Origin: CAZSNT01 sp964607765
Lineage (GTDB): Bacteria; Verrucomicrobiota; Lentisphaeria; Oligosphaerales; JABHEG01
Reading direction: 5' to 3'
Length of the DNA: 64,000 nt
NCBI GenBank assembly: GCA_964607765.1
Contig: CAZSNT010000026.1
Coordinates: 16,678-80,677, forward strand
Shown: in pieces, positions 62,246 to 64,000 of the stretch
How the letters are laid out: every line of letters starts with the position of its first letter
How positions within the stretch are numbered: position 1 is the stretch's first letter
Notes under the pieces: generated by a model
What the model was told of the DNA's origin: nothing
The model's database searches: none
Seen by the model: the letters and a program-made list of their open reading frames with translations, nothing else
Made by a program: the position numbers and the translations under genes

Positions 62246-62394
62246 GGAGGAATTCCCTGAAACAGACACGAAACTCAGCCTTTCTTGCATCACACTCACC
62301 ATACCCCGAAATGCACCGGCCACAAATCTCCCGTGCTTTGCGGACCCGTACGGCCTGAAGTAGTGTAGAATGGCGTCACGTTGAGCCATGGAAC

Positions 62395-62434
62395 GCCCCC
62401 CCGGCCTCGTGCCGTGGATGAGCGAAATGGGTCG
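62395..62434. repeat. Dispersed CCTCG-x-GCCGTGG repeat, copy 1
   Basis: CCCCCCGGCCTCGTGCCGTGG, split here as CCCCCCGG-CCTCG-TGCCGTGG, then ATGAGCGAAATGGGTC. It matches the element at 63864-63905 at most positions. Lies between the divergent cytochrome and propeller genes. Confidence 0.6.
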
Positions 62435-62511
62435 CGCCGACGATCGGCGCTGTCATGCCGCTCTGCGTCAGGGCAAAGACACCGCCTCACGCCAGATGGA
62501 GCACATCGTCA

Positions 62512-63801
62512 ATGACACATCGACTCTGCACCCTTGCCGTTCTCGTCCTCTCACTCGGCATCCGGGCCGACGACTGGCCGCAATGGCGCGGGCCCACCCG
62601 CGACGGGTGGTGGCGCGAGACCGGCATTGTCTCACGATTCAGCGCTCCGCAACTGCCGGCTGTCTGGCGCGTGCCGATCGGCAGCGGCTACACCAGCCCA
62701 ACTGTGTGCAACGGTTTGGTGTACGTCAGCGACCGCGTGACCACCCCCGCTGAGAAGGAACGGGTGCTCTGCTTCGACGCCCGCACCGGCGAACGCAAGT
62801 GGAGCCATGACTACGACTGTGTCTACCGGCGCGTGAGCTTCCCGGCCGGACCACGTGCGGCCATCACTGTCCGTGACGGGCGCGCCTACGCCCTGGGAAC
62901 GATGGGACACCTGCACTGCTGCGACGCACGCACGGGCGACGTGCTCTGGCAGCACGATCTGCACACCGAGTACCGCGCACGAATCCCAACGTGGGGAATC
63001 AGCGCCGCGCCCCTGATCGAGGGCGATCTGCTGATTGTCCAGATAGGCGGACGCCCCGACGCGTGCCTCGTGGCCTTCAACCGCGTTTCCGGCAAAGAGG
63101 TATGGCGGGCGCTCAAAGACCGGTGCTCCTACTCCGCACCCGTGGTCATCGACCAGGCCGGGCAGCGCGTGCTCGCGTGCTGGACGGGCGACCGCGTCGT
63201 GGGCCTCGAGCCGGAAACGGGGAAGCTGTTCTGGGAGCATCCGTTCCCCAGCCCGAAGATGGTCATCGGCGTCGCAGATCCGATAGTGGACAGCAACCGG
63301 CTCCTGATCTCCGACTTCTTCGACGGCTCGCTGTGCCTCCAACTCGCCGAGGACCGCCTCGCCGCAACCAAGCTCTGGCGCCGCAAAGGGCCGAGCGAAA
63401 AGCGGACCGACAGCCTGCACGCAATGATCGGTACACCCGTGCTCGACGGCGACCTGATCTACGGCGTGGACAGCTACGGCGAGTTCCGCTGCCTGCGCGC
63501 CGACACGGGAGACCGCGTGTGGGAAGACACGAGCCTGCTCCCCAAGCTCCGCTGGGGCACAATCCACATCGTGCGCAACGCAGACAAGGCCTGGCTTTTC
63601 ACTGAGAAAGGCGACCTGGTCATCGCACGACTCACCCCCACAGGCCTCCAGGTCCTGAGCAAGACACACCTGATCGACCCAACCCGCAAGCAGCACCAGC
63701 GCGGCGTCTGCTGGACACACCCCGCATTCGCAAACCGGCACGTATTCATCCGCAACGACCAGGAACTGCTCTGCGCCAGCCTCGCCCAAGCCGAGCACTG
63801 A
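62512..63801 (+). CDS. Exported PQQ-like beta-propeller protein
   Basis: 429 residues. A short signal peptide (LCTLAVLVLSLGIRA) precedes DDWPQWRGPTRDGWW, the hallmark N-terminus of PQQ-like repeat proteins of Planctomycetes and relatives. Blades repeat the pattern L-x-C-x-D-A-x-T-G-x-x-x-W (CFDARTGERKWSHDY; CCDARTGDVLWQHDL; GLEPETGKLFWEHPF; CLRADTGDRVWEDTS). No PQQ-dehydrogenase Ca or catalytic Asp site is evident, so it may be a binding or scaffold propeller. The ATG at 62512 has GGAG about 10 bases upstream. It is divergent from the HzsA-like gene. Confidence 0.85.
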   Translation: MTHRLCTLAVLVLSLGIRADDWPQWRGPTRDGWWRETGIVSRFSAPQLPAVWRVPIGSGYTSPTVCNGLVYVSDRVTTPAEKERVLCFDARTGERKWSHDYDCVYRRVSFPAGPRAAITVRDGRAYALGTMGHLHCCDARTGDVLWQHDLHTEYRARIPTWGISAAPLIEGDLLIVQIGGRPDACLVAFNRVSGKEVWRALKDRCSYSAPVVIDQAGQRVLACWTGDRVVGLEPETGKLFWEHPFPSPKMVIGVADPIVDSNRLLISDFFDGSLCLQLAEDRLAATKLWRRKGPSEKRTDSLHAMIGTPVLDGDLIYGVDSYGEFRCLRADTGDRVWEDTSLLPKLRWGTIHIVRNADKAWLFTEKGDLVIARLTPTGLQVLSKTHLIDPTRKQHQRGVCWTHPAFANRHVFIRNDQELLCASLAQAEH

Positions 63802-63863
63802 AGCGCCTGAGGCGACCGCCACGGCCGCCCGCACAGTACTGCCGGGCGACGACGGCCTGGGAA

Positions 63864-63905
63864 GACGACCCCCACGGTCTCGCGCCGTGGGTGAGCGAGA
63901 TCCGT
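63864..63905. repeat. Dispersed CCTCG-x-GCCGTGG repeat, copy 2
   Basis: GACGACCCCCACGGTCTCGC, then GCCGTGGGTGAGCGAGATCC. CCCACGG and CCGTGGG form a hairpin around TCTCGCG. It is downstream of the propeller gene. Confidence 0.65.
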
Positions 63906-63927
63906 CACGCAGGCCACGCTGCCGTAC

Positions 63928-63954
63928 GACGACCCCCACGGCCTCGCGCCTGGG
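63928..63954. repeat. Dispersed CCTCG-x-GCCGTGG repeat, partial copy 3
   Basis: GACGACCCCCACGGCCTCGC, then GCCTGGG. A shortened copy of the preceding element, 64 bases further on. Confidence 0.6.
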
Positions 63955-64000
63955 ACGACGATTTGGGGTTGGTGGATAGGATCTGACTGATTTGCAGTGT

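Overview
The window is a high-GC chromosomal segment, probably a draft contig or binned scaffold, since it carries two 100-N gaps that both fall inside tandem repeats. Gene content points to the Planctomycetes-Verrucomicrobia-Chlamydiae group and best fits a Kiritimatiellota/Lentisphaerota-like anaerobe. The supporting genes are an H-X9-DG pseudopilin, several TMTC-like TPR membrane proteins, a PQQ-type propeller opening with WPQWRGP, a hydrazine-synthase-A-like multihaem protein with a LamG tail, a tandem DUF3857/transglutaminase protein, and a tungsten aldehyde:ferredoxin oxidoreductase. The phylum assignment is an inference from gene families; no rRNA or tRNA gene was seen.

Layout. 1-2.7 kb: a GT2 glycosyltransferase, a RelE/Phd-type toxin-antitoxin pair with a palindromic operator, and the C-terminal stump of a tyrosine recombinase. 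2.7-28.4 kb: a dense envelope-glycosylation region with three TMTC-like GT-C/TPR proteins, two GT2 enzymes with C-terminal membrane segments, two YbhN/AglD-type flippase-like proteins, four GT39-like membrane proteins in a translationally coupled run, a further polytopic protein and a CBM9-like lipoprotein. This region is interrupted by housekeeping nadB-ispD and by a pseudopilin gene with its own strong promoter and terminator. 28.5-33.5 kb: the DUF3857/transglutaminase protein and mtnA. 33.6-37.5 kb: a truncated lipoamide dehydrogenase C-terminus, hairpin repeats, and a cobalamin riboswitch with a visible terminator/antiterminator controlling cobS-cobT. A cobC-cobU pair converges on cobT.

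37.7-45 kb: a TMEM43-like protein, the aldehyde:ferredoxin oxidoreductase, a duplicated class II aldolase, an exported SUMF1-domain protein and a homocysteine S-methyltransferase. Two repeat arrays with assembly gaps lie here. 45-51.7 kb: a single exported protein of about 2,214 residues. 51.8-58.4 kb: acylphosphatase, a DsbD-like thiol reductase, gap with a strong terminator, and a REC-PAS-GAF-PAS-HisKA hybrid kinase. 58.6-63.8 kb: the HzsA-like cytochrome and the PQQ-type propeller protein.

How the genes work together. The 2.7-28 kb region looks like a system that makes polyprenyl-phosphate-linked sugars (GT2), moves them across the membrane (YbhN/AglD-like) and transfers them to exported targets (GT39 and TMTC-like GT-C enzymes). 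The pseudopilin and giant exported proteins are plausible but unproven acceptors. The cob genes load the lower ligand onto B12 under B12 feedback. The most unusual elements are the dispersed double-hairpin repeats, the 194-bp repeat array, the half-dead double transglutaminase, and the HzsA-like/LamG protein.
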